Assembly (NCBI GenBank): GCA_016783355.1
Contig: JADHWR010000004.1
Coordinates: 1-36,018 of the forward strand
Source of the DNA: Candidatus Omnitrophota bacterium
Lineage (GTDB): Bacteria; Omnitrophota; Gorgyraeia; Gygaellales; JAHJCI01
DNA length: 36,018 nucleotides
Direction: 5' to 3'
Shown here: positions 8,934 through 17,673 of the stretch, piece after piece
How the letters are laid out: each line of letters starts with the position of its first letter
Position numbering within the stretch: position 1 is the first letter of the stretch
Program-made: the position numbers and the translations under genes
The notes under the pieces: model-generated
Told to the model about the DNA's origin: nothing
The model's database searches: none
What the model saw: the letters and a program-made list of their open reading frames with translations, nothing else

Positions 8934-10425
8934 ACCACAAATAAAAGATATAAAGATTACCAGCTTCTATCTGGGCAGGATTATTCTTGGCCTGGGTTTG
9001 GTTTTGATTATTCCTTGCCTTTTTGCCGTTTTAAATCAAGAGATAAATCCGGCATTGGATTTTGCCATAAGCAGTGCAATTGCTTTGATTGCCGGTTTTC
9101 TTTTGATTACTTTTTGTAAAAGCAAAGAGGAGTTAAACTGGATGCAGGCAATGGGCATGGTTTCTCTTTCTTGGATTGCGGCGATGTTTTTAGGAGCCAT
9201 TCCATTGTATCTTAGCGGACATTGGGCCTCCTATCTCAATGCTTGTTTTGATGCGATGTCAGGTTTTGCTACCTGCGGTTTAACTTTGGTTGAGGATTTA
9301 GCGCATCTTTCCCGGGCGCATAATCTCTGGCGGCATTTAATGATGTTTGTCGGCGGTCAGGGTATTGTTATTATTGCTCTTTCGTTATTTGTGCGCAGTT
9401 CCTCAGGCGCATTTAAGATATATGTAGGGGAGGCGCGCGAAGAAAAGGTTATGCCCAGTGTTATCTCGACGGCGCGGTTTATCTGGCTGGTAAGTTTAGT
9501 TTATTTAATTTTGGGCACAACTACCTTAGCAAGCATATTAACAGCAGAGGGGTTTTCTTTAAAATCAGCAATCTTCCACAGCAGCTGTATCTTTATGGCA
9601 GCTTTTGATACTGGTGGTTTTGCTCCGCAAAGTCAGAATATCGCATATTATCACAGTTTTGCTTTTGAGATAACCTGTATGGTCTTGATGATTTTAGGTG
9701 CTTTGAATTTCAAGTTGCATTATGCCCTCTGGAGTGGTAATCGTCGGGAAATTATACGCAATATTGAAACAACGACCTTTTTTATTACAGTAATGTGTGC
9801 CTTTTTGCTTGTGGTTATCGGTCTGACTAAAGAAGGAACTTATCCGGCGGGTCTGATGTTGTTTCGAAAAGGCTTTTTTCAATTAATTTCTGCCCATAGC
9901 GGCACAGGTTATATGACAATCTTTGCCCCTCAGTTTATTAAGGAATGGCCTGTTTTTGCCATTCTGGGTATTATCGCCGCAATGGGCTTAGGCGGTGCAG
10001 TCTGCTCAACCACAGGTGGCATTAAGGTATTAAGATTGAGCATATTTTTAAAAACATTAGGTAATGAAATAAAGAAAATAATGCTGCCTCGTTCCTCTGT
10101 GGTAACGGATAAGCTTCACCATGTTAAAGATATGGTTTTAGATGAACGTCAGGTGCGTATGGCATTGCTTATCTTTTTGATGTATTTGGGCTTGTATGGA
10201 ATTGGTGCTGTTTTTGCAAGTCTCTATGGTTTTCCATTCCTCGCTTCCTTATTTGAATCAGTCTCAGCAGGAGCAAATGTTGGCTTATCTTGCGGTATAA
10301 TAAATCCTTCTCTGCCGGCATTGCTGAAGATAATATATATTTTACAGATGTGGTTTGGCCGACTCGAATTTATTGCGATATTTACGCTTTTTGGCGTGCT
10401 TATTGCTGCTGTTAAAGGAAGATGA
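8923..10425 (+). CDS. trkH: TrkH-type potassium uptake membrane protein
   Basis: Polytopic; DAMSGFATCGLT, GGQGI, SAHSGTGYMT, STTGGIKVLR, SVSAGANVGLSCGI selectivity-filter-like repeats. Confidence 0.92.
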   Translation: MLLKPQIKDIKITSFYLGRIILGLGLVLIIPCLFAVLNQEINPALDFAISSAIALIAGFLLITFCKSKEELNWMQAMGMVSLSWIAAMFLGAIPLYLSGHWASYLNACFDAMSGFATCGLTLVEDLAHLSRAHNLWRHLMMFVGGQGIVIIALSLFVRSSSGAFKIYVGEAREEKVMPSVISTARFIWLVSLVYLILGTTTLASILTAEGFSLKSAIFHSSCIFMAAFDTGGFAPQSQNIAYYHSFAFEITCMVLMILGALNFKLHYALWSGNRREIIRNIETTTFFITVMCAFLLVVIGLTKEGTYPAGLMLFRKGFFQLISAHSGTGYMTIFAPQFIKEWPVFAILGIIAAMGLGGAVCSTTGGIKVLRLSIFLKTLGNEIKKIMLPRSSVVTDKLHHVKDMVLDERQVRMALLIFLMYLGLYGIGAVFASLYGFPFLASLFESVSAGANVGLSCGIINPSLPALLKIIYILQMWFGRLEFIAIFTLFGVLIAAVKGR

Positions 10426-10976
10426 TTAAAGTGTCAAAGTGTCAAGGTATCAAGGTATCAAAGACAGATATTAAAATTCAAGATCTTTTTAAAAATTTGT
10501 TTTTTTACTTTATTCTTTTGCCTTTTGCATTTTGCATTTTGAATTTAAATTGCTATGCTCAGTCTATATCCAGCACAGAGCTTATTGAGAATGCCAAGCA
10601 ATATGATGGCAAGACTGTTACCTATACAGGCGAGGTAGTTGGCGAGGTCATGCTTAGAAAAACAGGCGCTTGGGTTAATATTAGCGATGAAGAGGGGGTA
10701 ATCGGTGTCTGGATGCCTTTTGAATTGATAGACGAGATTGCTTATAAAGGAGATTACAAAACAATTGGTGATTGGATTGAGATTAAAGGGATATTTCATC
10801 GCGCCTGCCCTGAGCATGGCGGCGATTTAGACATACATGCACAATCCTTGCGTAAGATGAAATCTGGAGAGCCCAGAGAAAATATGATTATTGATCAGAC
10901 AAAAAAGAAGGTACTCTTTTGGCTGTTAGGTGTTTTATGCATAGTTTTGATTTTGAGAATATTTATCAGGAAATAG
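10422..10976 (+). CDS. Secreted/membrane-anchored OB-fold-like protein with a C-terminal TM helix
   Basis: N-terminal hydrophobic segment, YDGKTVTYTGEVVGEVM...GAWVNISDEEGVIGVWMP, C-terminal FWLLGVLCIVLILRIFI. Confidence 0.6.
   Translation: MIKVSKCQGIKVSKTDIKIQDLFKNLFFYFILLPFAFCILNLNCYAQSISSTELIENAKQYDGKTVTYTGEVVGEVMLRKTGAWVNISDEEGVIGVWMPFELIDEIAYKGDYKTIGDWIEIKGIFHRACPEHGGDLDIHAQSLRKMKSGEPRENMIIDQTKKKVLFWLLGVLCIVLILRIFIRK
10428..10463 (+). repeat. Octanucleotide-period tandem aaagtgtc/aaggtatc in the N-terminal codons of the 10422 ORF
   Basis: aaagtgtc aaagtgtc aaggtatc aaggtatc. Confidence 0.8.
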
Positions 10977-12046
10977 AAAAGGATTTTCAAAGAGTTTGCG
11001 ATAGTGAAGATCTGGAGAACTTGCGTATAAAGTATCTCGGCAGGAAAGGTCTTTTAGCCGGGATTACAGCAAGTATTCCTAATTTAGCTGTTGAGGAAAA
11101 ACCGAGGGTTGGCCAGGCAGTAAACGAATTGAAAAAGAGGATAAATTCTAAGATTCTTGAAAAACAAAAGGAGCTACCAAAGACGACTCGTCAAGCTAAG
11201 ATAACCTCTCAAGCCACGATAGCATCAGGCATAGATCTTAGTCTTCCAGGAATAAGAAGAGAGTTAGGTCATTTGCATCCAATTACTCAGATTATGGATG
11301 AGGTCTGCAATATATTTATCAATATGGGCTTTGTTGTTTATGATGGCCCGGAAATAGAAAGTGAATATAATAATTTTACTGCTTTAAACATTCCCTTAGA
11401 GCATCCATCGAGGGATGTGTTTGATACGTTTTATTTAGAGGGTCAAAGTGTCAAAGTATCAAAGTGTCAAGGAGCCAAAGAGGGAAAGTTATTGTTGCGC
11501 AGCCATACCTCACCGGCACAGATCAGGGCAATGAAGACGAGAAAGCCTCCTTTAGCGGTTATTGTTCCGGGCAGGGTTTATCGGCCAGACGCAACTGATG
11601 CATCACATTCTTTTATGTTTTATCAGATTGAGGGATTTATAGTGGATACAGATATAAAATTTTCCGATTTAAAAGGAACATTAGAGTTTTTTCTAAAATC
11701 AGTCTTTGGCAGAGGGATTAAGATGCGTTTTCGGCCACACTTCTTTCCTTTTACCGAGCCATCAGCAGAGGTGGATATATCCTGCATATTATGCAGGAGA
11801 AACCAGCCGCCGCCAGCCGGTAACCAGAAAAAGATTTGTCCTGTTTGTCATGGAAAAGGGTGGCTTGAGATTTTAGGCTGCGGCATGATTCATCCATCTG
11901 TTTTTAAACATGTCGGCATAGACCCGAAGAGATACACGGGGTTTGCCTTTGGTATGGGCGTGGATAGAATTGCGATGCTTAAGTTTGGTATTAATGATAT
12001 TCGGCTCTTTTATGAGAATGATTTAAGGTTTTTGCGGCAGTTTTAG
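10937..12046 (+). CDS. pheS: Phenylalanyl-tRNA synthetase alpha subunit
   Basis: GHLHPITQIMDEVCNIF, LLLRSHTSPAQIRAM, FTEPSAEVDISC, GFAFGMGVDRIAML; ATG at 10937 preferred over TTG at 10919. Confidence 0.95.
   Translation: MHSFDFENIYQEIEKDFQRVCDSEDLENLRIKYLGRKGLLAGITASIPNLAVEEKPRVGQAVNELKKRINSKILEKQKELPKTTRQAKITSQATIASGIDLSLPGIRRELGHLHPITQIMDEVCNIFINMGFVVYDGPEIESEYNNFTALNIPLEHPSRDVFDTFYLEGQSVKVSKCQGAKEGKLLLRSHTSPAQIRAMKTRKPPLAVIVPGRVYRPDATDASHSFMFYQIEGFIVDTDIKFSDLKGTLEFFLKSVFGRGIKMRFRPHFFPFTEPSAEVDISCILCRRNQPPPAGNQKKICPVCHGKGWLEILGCGMIHPSVFKHVGIDPKRYTGFAFGMGVDRIAMLKFGINDIRLFYENDLRFLRQF
11443..11482 (+). repeat. Octanucleotide-period tandem in frame inside pheS
   Basis: tcaaagtg tcaaagta tcaaagtg tcaaggag ccaaagag. 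Confidence 0.82.
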
Positions 12047-12069
12047 AATAGGGGACGGTTGTTAATGCT

Positions 12070-12267
12070 CACTAATTAGGTAACTCTTTAGGTGCCAAGG
12101 CTTGGTTTACGCCGCATCACTCGGTTTTCCCCAGCGAGGAAAACCTTCACTCGGAGAAAATTTTCGCTCGTCCCAACATTTTATATGTAGGGACACCGTG
12201 CCCGCTCAAATTTCATACGTGCGGCTTAAAACCAATCCTTGCCACCTATGATTAATAAACATTAGTG
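12070..12267. repeat. Approximately 200-bp imperfect fold-back structure between pheS and pheT
   Basis: tgccaaggcttggtttacgccgca (12093-12116) pairs with tgcggcttaaaaccaatccttgcca (12220-12244); outer taggtg/cacctat and cactaat/attagtg. Confidence 0.7.
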
Positions 12268-12302
12268 GGTAGGCGAGGCAGTGGGCGGCCCAGAATTGCC
12301 CG

Positions 12303-12324
12303 CCATGTACCGTATGGTACAGGG
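12303..12324 (+). mobile_element. 22-bp family-2 palindrome, TSD CCCG
   Basis: ccatgtaccgtatggtacaggg between cccg repeats. Confidence 0.72.
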
Positions 12325-12342
12325 CCCGCTTGTAAATGAGAG

Positions 12343-14382
12343 ATGAAATTTACTTATAATTGGTTAAAAGATTATGTTGAGATTAAGCTAAGACCCGGGC
12401 AATTAGCAGATAAACTGACGATGGCCGGCCTTGAGGTTACTAATTTAGAGAAGGCTGGCAATGATTGGGTCTTTGATGTTGAGGTTACACCGAATCGAGC
12501 AGATTTACTTTCGGTTATCGGGATAGCCAGGGAGGTAGCCGCAATTACTAATTCAAAATGTCGAGCGTATAGCGTAGAGCGTATAGCGGATAGTAAAACC
12601 TGCCTATCCGCCAAGCGCTATCCGCTAAACGCTAAAACATTAAAAATAGATATCGAGGATAAAAAAGATTGCCCTTTTTATTCGGCAAAGATAATTACCG
12701 ATGTTAAAGTAGGACCTTCACCCAGTTGGCTTGTGAGACGCCTGGAATTAGTAGGCATTCGCAGTGTCAATAACATTGTTGATATTACTAATTATGTGAT
12801 GCTCGAGACTGGCCAGCCCTTGCATGCCTTTGATTTAGATAAAATTAGCGCCTTAAAAATAGTTGTGAGGAGAGCAAGGAAAGAAGAGCAGATAATTACC
12901 ATTGATGAGGTGAAAAGGCCGTTAGAGGAGGATATATTAGTTATCGCAACCCAGAGACCAATTGCCATTGCCGGGATTATGGGAGGCAGAGACACTCAGA
13001 TAGAAGAGGCAACCCAGAATATACTCTTAGAGGCAGCATGCTTTAGCCCTCTTGTTATTCGCAGAGGCAGGAAGCTGTTAGGATTATCGAGCGAATCATC
13101 TTATCGTTTTGAAAGAAGCATAGATATTCAAGGGATAGAGACTGCTTCTTGGCGCACAATAGAGCTGATCAGAAAATTGGGTGGCGGTAATTTAGTTTTA
13201 TCCAAGAAAAACTCCACTGTTTTATCCAAAACCAAATCAATTAAAGTTGACCAAGATGACACGAATCGCCTCCTCGGTGAAACAATATCCATAATTTCAG
13301 CAGGCAGGATTCTGAAGTCCTTGGGGTTTAAGGTGCTCAAAAGAAAAAGAACTTTAAAGGTGAGCGTGCCTTCATTTCGTCAGGATATTCACACAAGCAT
13401 TGATTTAGTTGAGGAGATCGCACGCATTAACGGCTATGAGAATATCCCGAGGACCCTGCCGCGTATTAAAGCACAAGAGGAATTTTCTTTAAATTATAAA
13501 AAAATAAGGAAACTCAAAGAGGTATTAGTTGGTCTTGGATTAAATGAGGCAGTCACTTATAGTTTGCGCTCGACGCTTGAGTTTCAGAGATTTGGCTTTG
13601 AAGAAAAGCAAAGCCTCAAGATCCTCAATCCCTTAAGTAATCTTAATCAGGTGCTATCACCTTTTCTTTTTCCCCGCTTATTAACCGCTTGTCGTTATAA
13701 TTTCAATTATAAGCAAAAAAGTATTGGTCTATTTGAAATTGCCAAGGTTTTTAAAAATGCCAAACCCCCGGAGACATATGCCCTGGCGATATTATTAAGC
13801 GGGGACAACTACAGCGTATTATCCCTTAAAGGAATATTAGAGGTTGTCTTTGTGCGATTAGGAATAGCTGAGTTTGTCGAGATTCTACCGGGTCAAAGAG
13901 AAAGTTGGGCAGATTTATCAGCGGGTATCTGTTTAAAAACAGAGAATAGTTCGTTTCAATGCGGAGTATTTGGCCGGTTAAAGAAAGAGGTTTCATCTCT
14001 GTTTTCCCTTAAGCAGGATGTTTTTATTGCTGAGATTGACCTTGAAGAGATTCTTAAGGCTTGCGCAAAAGCAGTTAAAAAATATATTCCTTTATCTTTA
14101 TATCCGCAGATTGAGCAGGATTTAAGTATAATTGTAAAACAAGATACCCCTGTCGGTTCTATAATTAAAGAAATTAAAGAGCTAAATTTTTCTTATCTTG
14201 TGGACGTAAATATAAAAGATCTCTATGCGGGTGCGCAGATTAGTTCTGGTTTTAAAAGTATAACTATTTCCTTTGTTTTTCGTGCCCCGGACCACACATT
14301 AACTGATAGTGAAATCGAACCACTAATGTCGAGGATTATTCATTCTTTGCAGGATAAATTTAGTGCCCAATTACGAACATAA
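12343..14382 (+). CDS. pheT: Phenylalanyl-tRNA synthetase beta subunit (short form)
   Basis: MKFTYNWLKDYVEI, FDVEVTPNRADLLSVIGIAREVAAIT, NNIVDITNYVMLETGQPLHAFD, GIMGG; C-terminal FDX-ACB-like. Confidence 0.94.
   Translation: MKFTYNWLKDYVEIKLRPGQLADKLTMAGLEVTNLEKAGNDWVFDVEVTPNRADLLSVIGIAREVAAITNSKCRAYSVERIADSKTCLSAKRYPLNAKTLKIDIEDKKDCPFYSAKIITDVKVGPSPSWLVRRLELVGIRSVNNIVDITNYVMLETGQPLHAFDLDKISALKIVVRRARKEEQIITIDEVKRPLEEDILVIATQRPIAIAGIMGGRDTQIEEATQNILLEAACFSPLVIRRGRKLLGLSSESSYRFERSIDIQGIETASWRTIELIRKLGGGNLVLSKKNSTVLSKTKSIKVDQDDTNRLLGETISIISAGRILKSLGFKVLKRKRTLKVSVPSFRQDIHTSIDLVEEIARINGYENIPRTLPRIKAQEEFSLNYKKIRKLKEVLVGLGLNEAVTYSLRSTLEFQRFGFEEKQSLKILNPLSNLNQVLSPFLFPRLLTACRYNFNYKQKSIGLFEIAKVFKNAKPPETYALAILLSGDNYSVLSLKGILEVVFVRLGIAEFVEILPGQRESWADLSAGICLKTENSSFQCGVFGRLKKEVSSLFSLKQDVFIAEIDLEEILKACAKAVKKYIPLSLYPQIEQDLSIIVKQDTPVGSIIKEIKELNFSYLVDVNIKDLYAGAQISSGFKSITISFVFRAPDHTLTDSEIEPLMSRIIHSLQDKFSAQLRT
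12561..12635. repeat. Inverted heptanucleotide-period repeat in frame inside pheT
   Basis: gagcgtatagcgtagagcgtatagcggatag / ctatccgccaagcgctatccgctaaacgct. Confidence 0.8.
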
Positions 14383-14390
14383 GATGTAAA

Positions 14391-14864
14391 ATGTACAAAT
14401 TTATCGGAATATTTTGTATTCTGGCGGTGCTTTTTTGCTTTTCTGGGCCTGCCTTGAGCGAGCAAGAGCAATCAGGTCAGTCAGAGCAGTCAGATAGTCT
14501 CACGATTACTACGTATTACCCCTCACCCTATGGTGATTACAATGAACTAATGACACACAGCAATACCAACTTGGCAACAGATGAGGGAGATGTTGGAATC
14601 GGAACGACCAGCCCTACGCAGAAATTAGATGTAGCGGGTTTTGTAAAAGGACAATCTGGTTTATGTATTGGTGAGGATTGTCGAAGCAAATGGCCGGGTA
14701 TAATTTCTTGTTGGGATGCTTGCGTTGAGCATGGTTCGGCCGACGAGAGTTGTGATGATGTGTGTGCGCAGGATAAGGGATTCTGCACAGGCACCTACGG
14801 TCAGTTTTCTTGTGCTACGCAATCAACTGGACATGAAACCCTGCATTGTCGGTGCTGTAAATAG
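14391..14864 (+). CDS. Secreted Cys-rich fibre/S74-associated-type protein
   Basis: Signal peptide; LTITTYYPSPYGDYNELMTHSNT...GDVGIGTTSPTQKLDV repeat shared with the next gene. Confidence 0.65.
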   Translation: MYKFIGIFCILAVLFCFSGPALSEQEQSGQSEQSDSLTITTYYPSPYGDYNELMTHSNTNLATDEGDVGIGTTSPTQKLDVAGFVKGQSGLCIGEDCRSKWPGIISCWDACVEHGSADESCDDVCAQDKGFCTGTYGQFSCATQSTGHETLHCRCCK

Positions 14865-14904
14865 AATTGAATGGTAATAATGTATGTATCCCGCTTCATA
14901 AACT

Positions 14905-14935
14905 GCTCTAAAATTCTCCCTGATAATTTTAGAGC
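14905..14935 (+). promoter_or_regulatory. Hairpin (11-bp stem gctctaaaatt/aattttagagc) nested in an outer atcccgct/agcgggat pair (14888-14895/14940-14947)
   Basis: Perfect inverted repeats read directly. Confidence 0.7.
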
Positions 14936-14953
14936 ATTCAGCGGGATCAATTC

Positions 14954-14977
14954 GTCCGCCAACGAACTTTGGCGGAC
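14954..14977 (+). promoter_or_regulatory. Hairpin gtccgccaa/ttggcggac just upstream of the SD of the next gene
   Basis: 9-bp perfect inverted repeat, 6-nt loop, followed by gaggaggtg. Confidence 0.7.
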
Positions 14978-14995
14978 TCATTGAGGAGGTGTACG

Positions 14996-16066
14996 ATGCA
15001 CAAGTCAATAAAATTAGCTGCTGTATTTGTTTTTATCTTTTGTTTGTTTCTCTCCGGCACAGCCTTAAGCCAGCAAGAGCAGATGACGATTACTACTTAT
15101 TACCCCTCACCCTATGGTGATTATGATGAGCTTACAACTCATAATAACACCTATTTGGCAACAGATACAGGTAACGTCGGCATTGGTACAGCCACACCGC
15201 CTAGTTCTTATAAGTTAGACATTCAGGGTGGTTCTGTGCGCATTGGCAATTCCGCAGCCAATGCCTGGAATATGTACGGCTTTAATACGCAAGGCAATAT
15301 AAACTGGCAGCTCGGCAGCTGGGCTAATGATCATGGCGGCTTTGCCTTAGGCCAGGCTGATGGCACAAGAATGGTTCGTATTCTTGCCAGCGGAGATAGC
15401 TATTTTAATGGAGGCAGCTTCGGCATTGGGACAAGTAGCCCTGATAGAGCATTATCAGTAATAGGAATAGTTCGTGCAGCAAATGATACAGCAGAAACAG
15501 AATATACAGAAATAGGCCACAGCGGAAGCAATAGTTATATTAATGCTGTTGGAGACGGAAGGCTTGATTTTCGCCATGATGGCTCAACATTAATGGTATT
15601 GCAAAGTAATGGCTATGTCGGCATCCTCGATCCCACTCCCGAATATGAATTAGATGTCAATGGTACAATCAGATGCTATGGCTTGATTCTTTGCTCCTCT
15701 GAGGAATGCAAAAAGGATATAGTTGCTTTTTCTCCTTCTGATTACGAGGATGTCCTTTCAAAGATGAAGGCCCTTAATGTTTATCGCTTCCGCTACAAAG
15801 ACGAGACAGAGAACATTATTCCTCATACTGGTCTTATTGCCGAACATAGCCCCAAGGAACTCTTAAGCCCCTCAGGAAAGGAGATAGACGTCGCAAATAC
15901 CCTTGGATTTTTGATTGCTAGTGTAAAAGAAGAGCAGAGAATGATTGAAAAACAGCAGGGACAAATTAAAAATCAGCAGATTCAAATTAATGTCTTTGAG
16001 GCAAGAGTCTTAGAATTAGAGCAAAGATTAAGCAACCTTGAAGAAAAAGAAGAAATTTACCCTTGA
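14996..16066 (+). CDS. Secreted fibre-like protein with C-terminal peptidase S74 (intramolecular chaperone) domain
   Basis: Signal peptide, MTITTYYPSPYGDYDELTTHNNT, VGIGTxxP repeats, CKKDIVAFSPSDYEDVLSKMKALNVYRFRYKDE...HTGLIAE; C-terminal coiled coil. Confidence 0.85.
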   Translation: MHKSIKLAAVFVFIFCLFLSGTALSQQEQMTITTYYPSPYGDYDELTTHNNTYLATDTGNVGIGTATPPSSYKLDIQGGSVRIGNSAANAWNMYGFNTQGNINWQLGSWANDHGGFALGQADGTRMVRILASGDSYFNGGSFGIGTSSPDRALSVIGIVRAANDTAETEYTEIGHSGSNSYINAVGDGRLDFRHDGSTLMVLQSNGYVGILDPTPEYELDVNGTIRCYGLILCSSEECKKDIVAFSPSDYEDVLSKMKALNVYRFRYKDETENIIPHTGLIAEHSPKELLSPSGKEIDVANTLGFLIASVKEEQRMIEKQQGQIKNQQIQINVFEARVLELEQRLSNLEEKEEIYP

Positions 16067-16090
16067 CAAAAGAAAATGTAATGTTATCCT
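16063..16090 (+). promoter_or_regulatory. Putative sigma70-type promoter for the pyr operon
   Basis: TTGACA at 16063-16068, 16-nt spacer, TATCCT at 16085-16090. Confidence 0.6.
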
Positions 16091-16108
16091 TTAAATAACC
16101 TTTAAATC

Positions 16109-16130
16109 AGCCCGGGTGAGGCTGACAAGG
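16109..16130 (+). promoter_or_regulatory. Putative PyrR-binding RNA loop
   Basis: agcccgggtgaggctgacaagg resembles the conserved GAGGCU...AAGG PyrR anti-antiterminator element, located upstream of pyrR. Confidence 0.7.
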
Positions 16131-16137
16131 AGCAAAA

Positions 16138-16176
16138 ATGATCGGATTCTTAAAAGGAGAATTATGTAGCCCTTGA
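16138..16176 (+). CDS. Possible 12-aa leader peptide MIGFLKGELCSP
   Basis: aaggag SD 5 nt upstream of ATG; stop lies inside the terminator stem. Confidence 0.35.
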   Translation: MIGFLKGELCSP

Positions 16177-16206
16177 CATTGAAGATGTCAAGGGCTTTTA
16201 TTTTCT
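16168..16206 (+). terminator. Rho-independent attenuator before pyrR
   Basis: 12-bp perfect stem agcccttgacat/atgtcaagggct, 5-nt loop, followed by tttattttct. Confidence 0.9.
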
Positions 16207-16219
16207 AGAGGGAGAATGA

Positions 16220-17669
<1,450 letters not shown>

Positions 17670-17673
<4 letters not shown>

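Noticed and set aside
11770-11860. CILCRRNQPPPAGNQKKICPVC in PheS as a repeat insertion or new zinc site
   Set aside because: A CxxC...CxxC segment at this position is common in many bacterial PheS proteins, so I do not treat it as unusual.
12343-14382. Truncated PheT (no apparent tRNA-binding OB domain near the N-terminus) as damage
   Set aside because: Short PheT forms lacking this domain are known, and the reading frame is otherwise complete.
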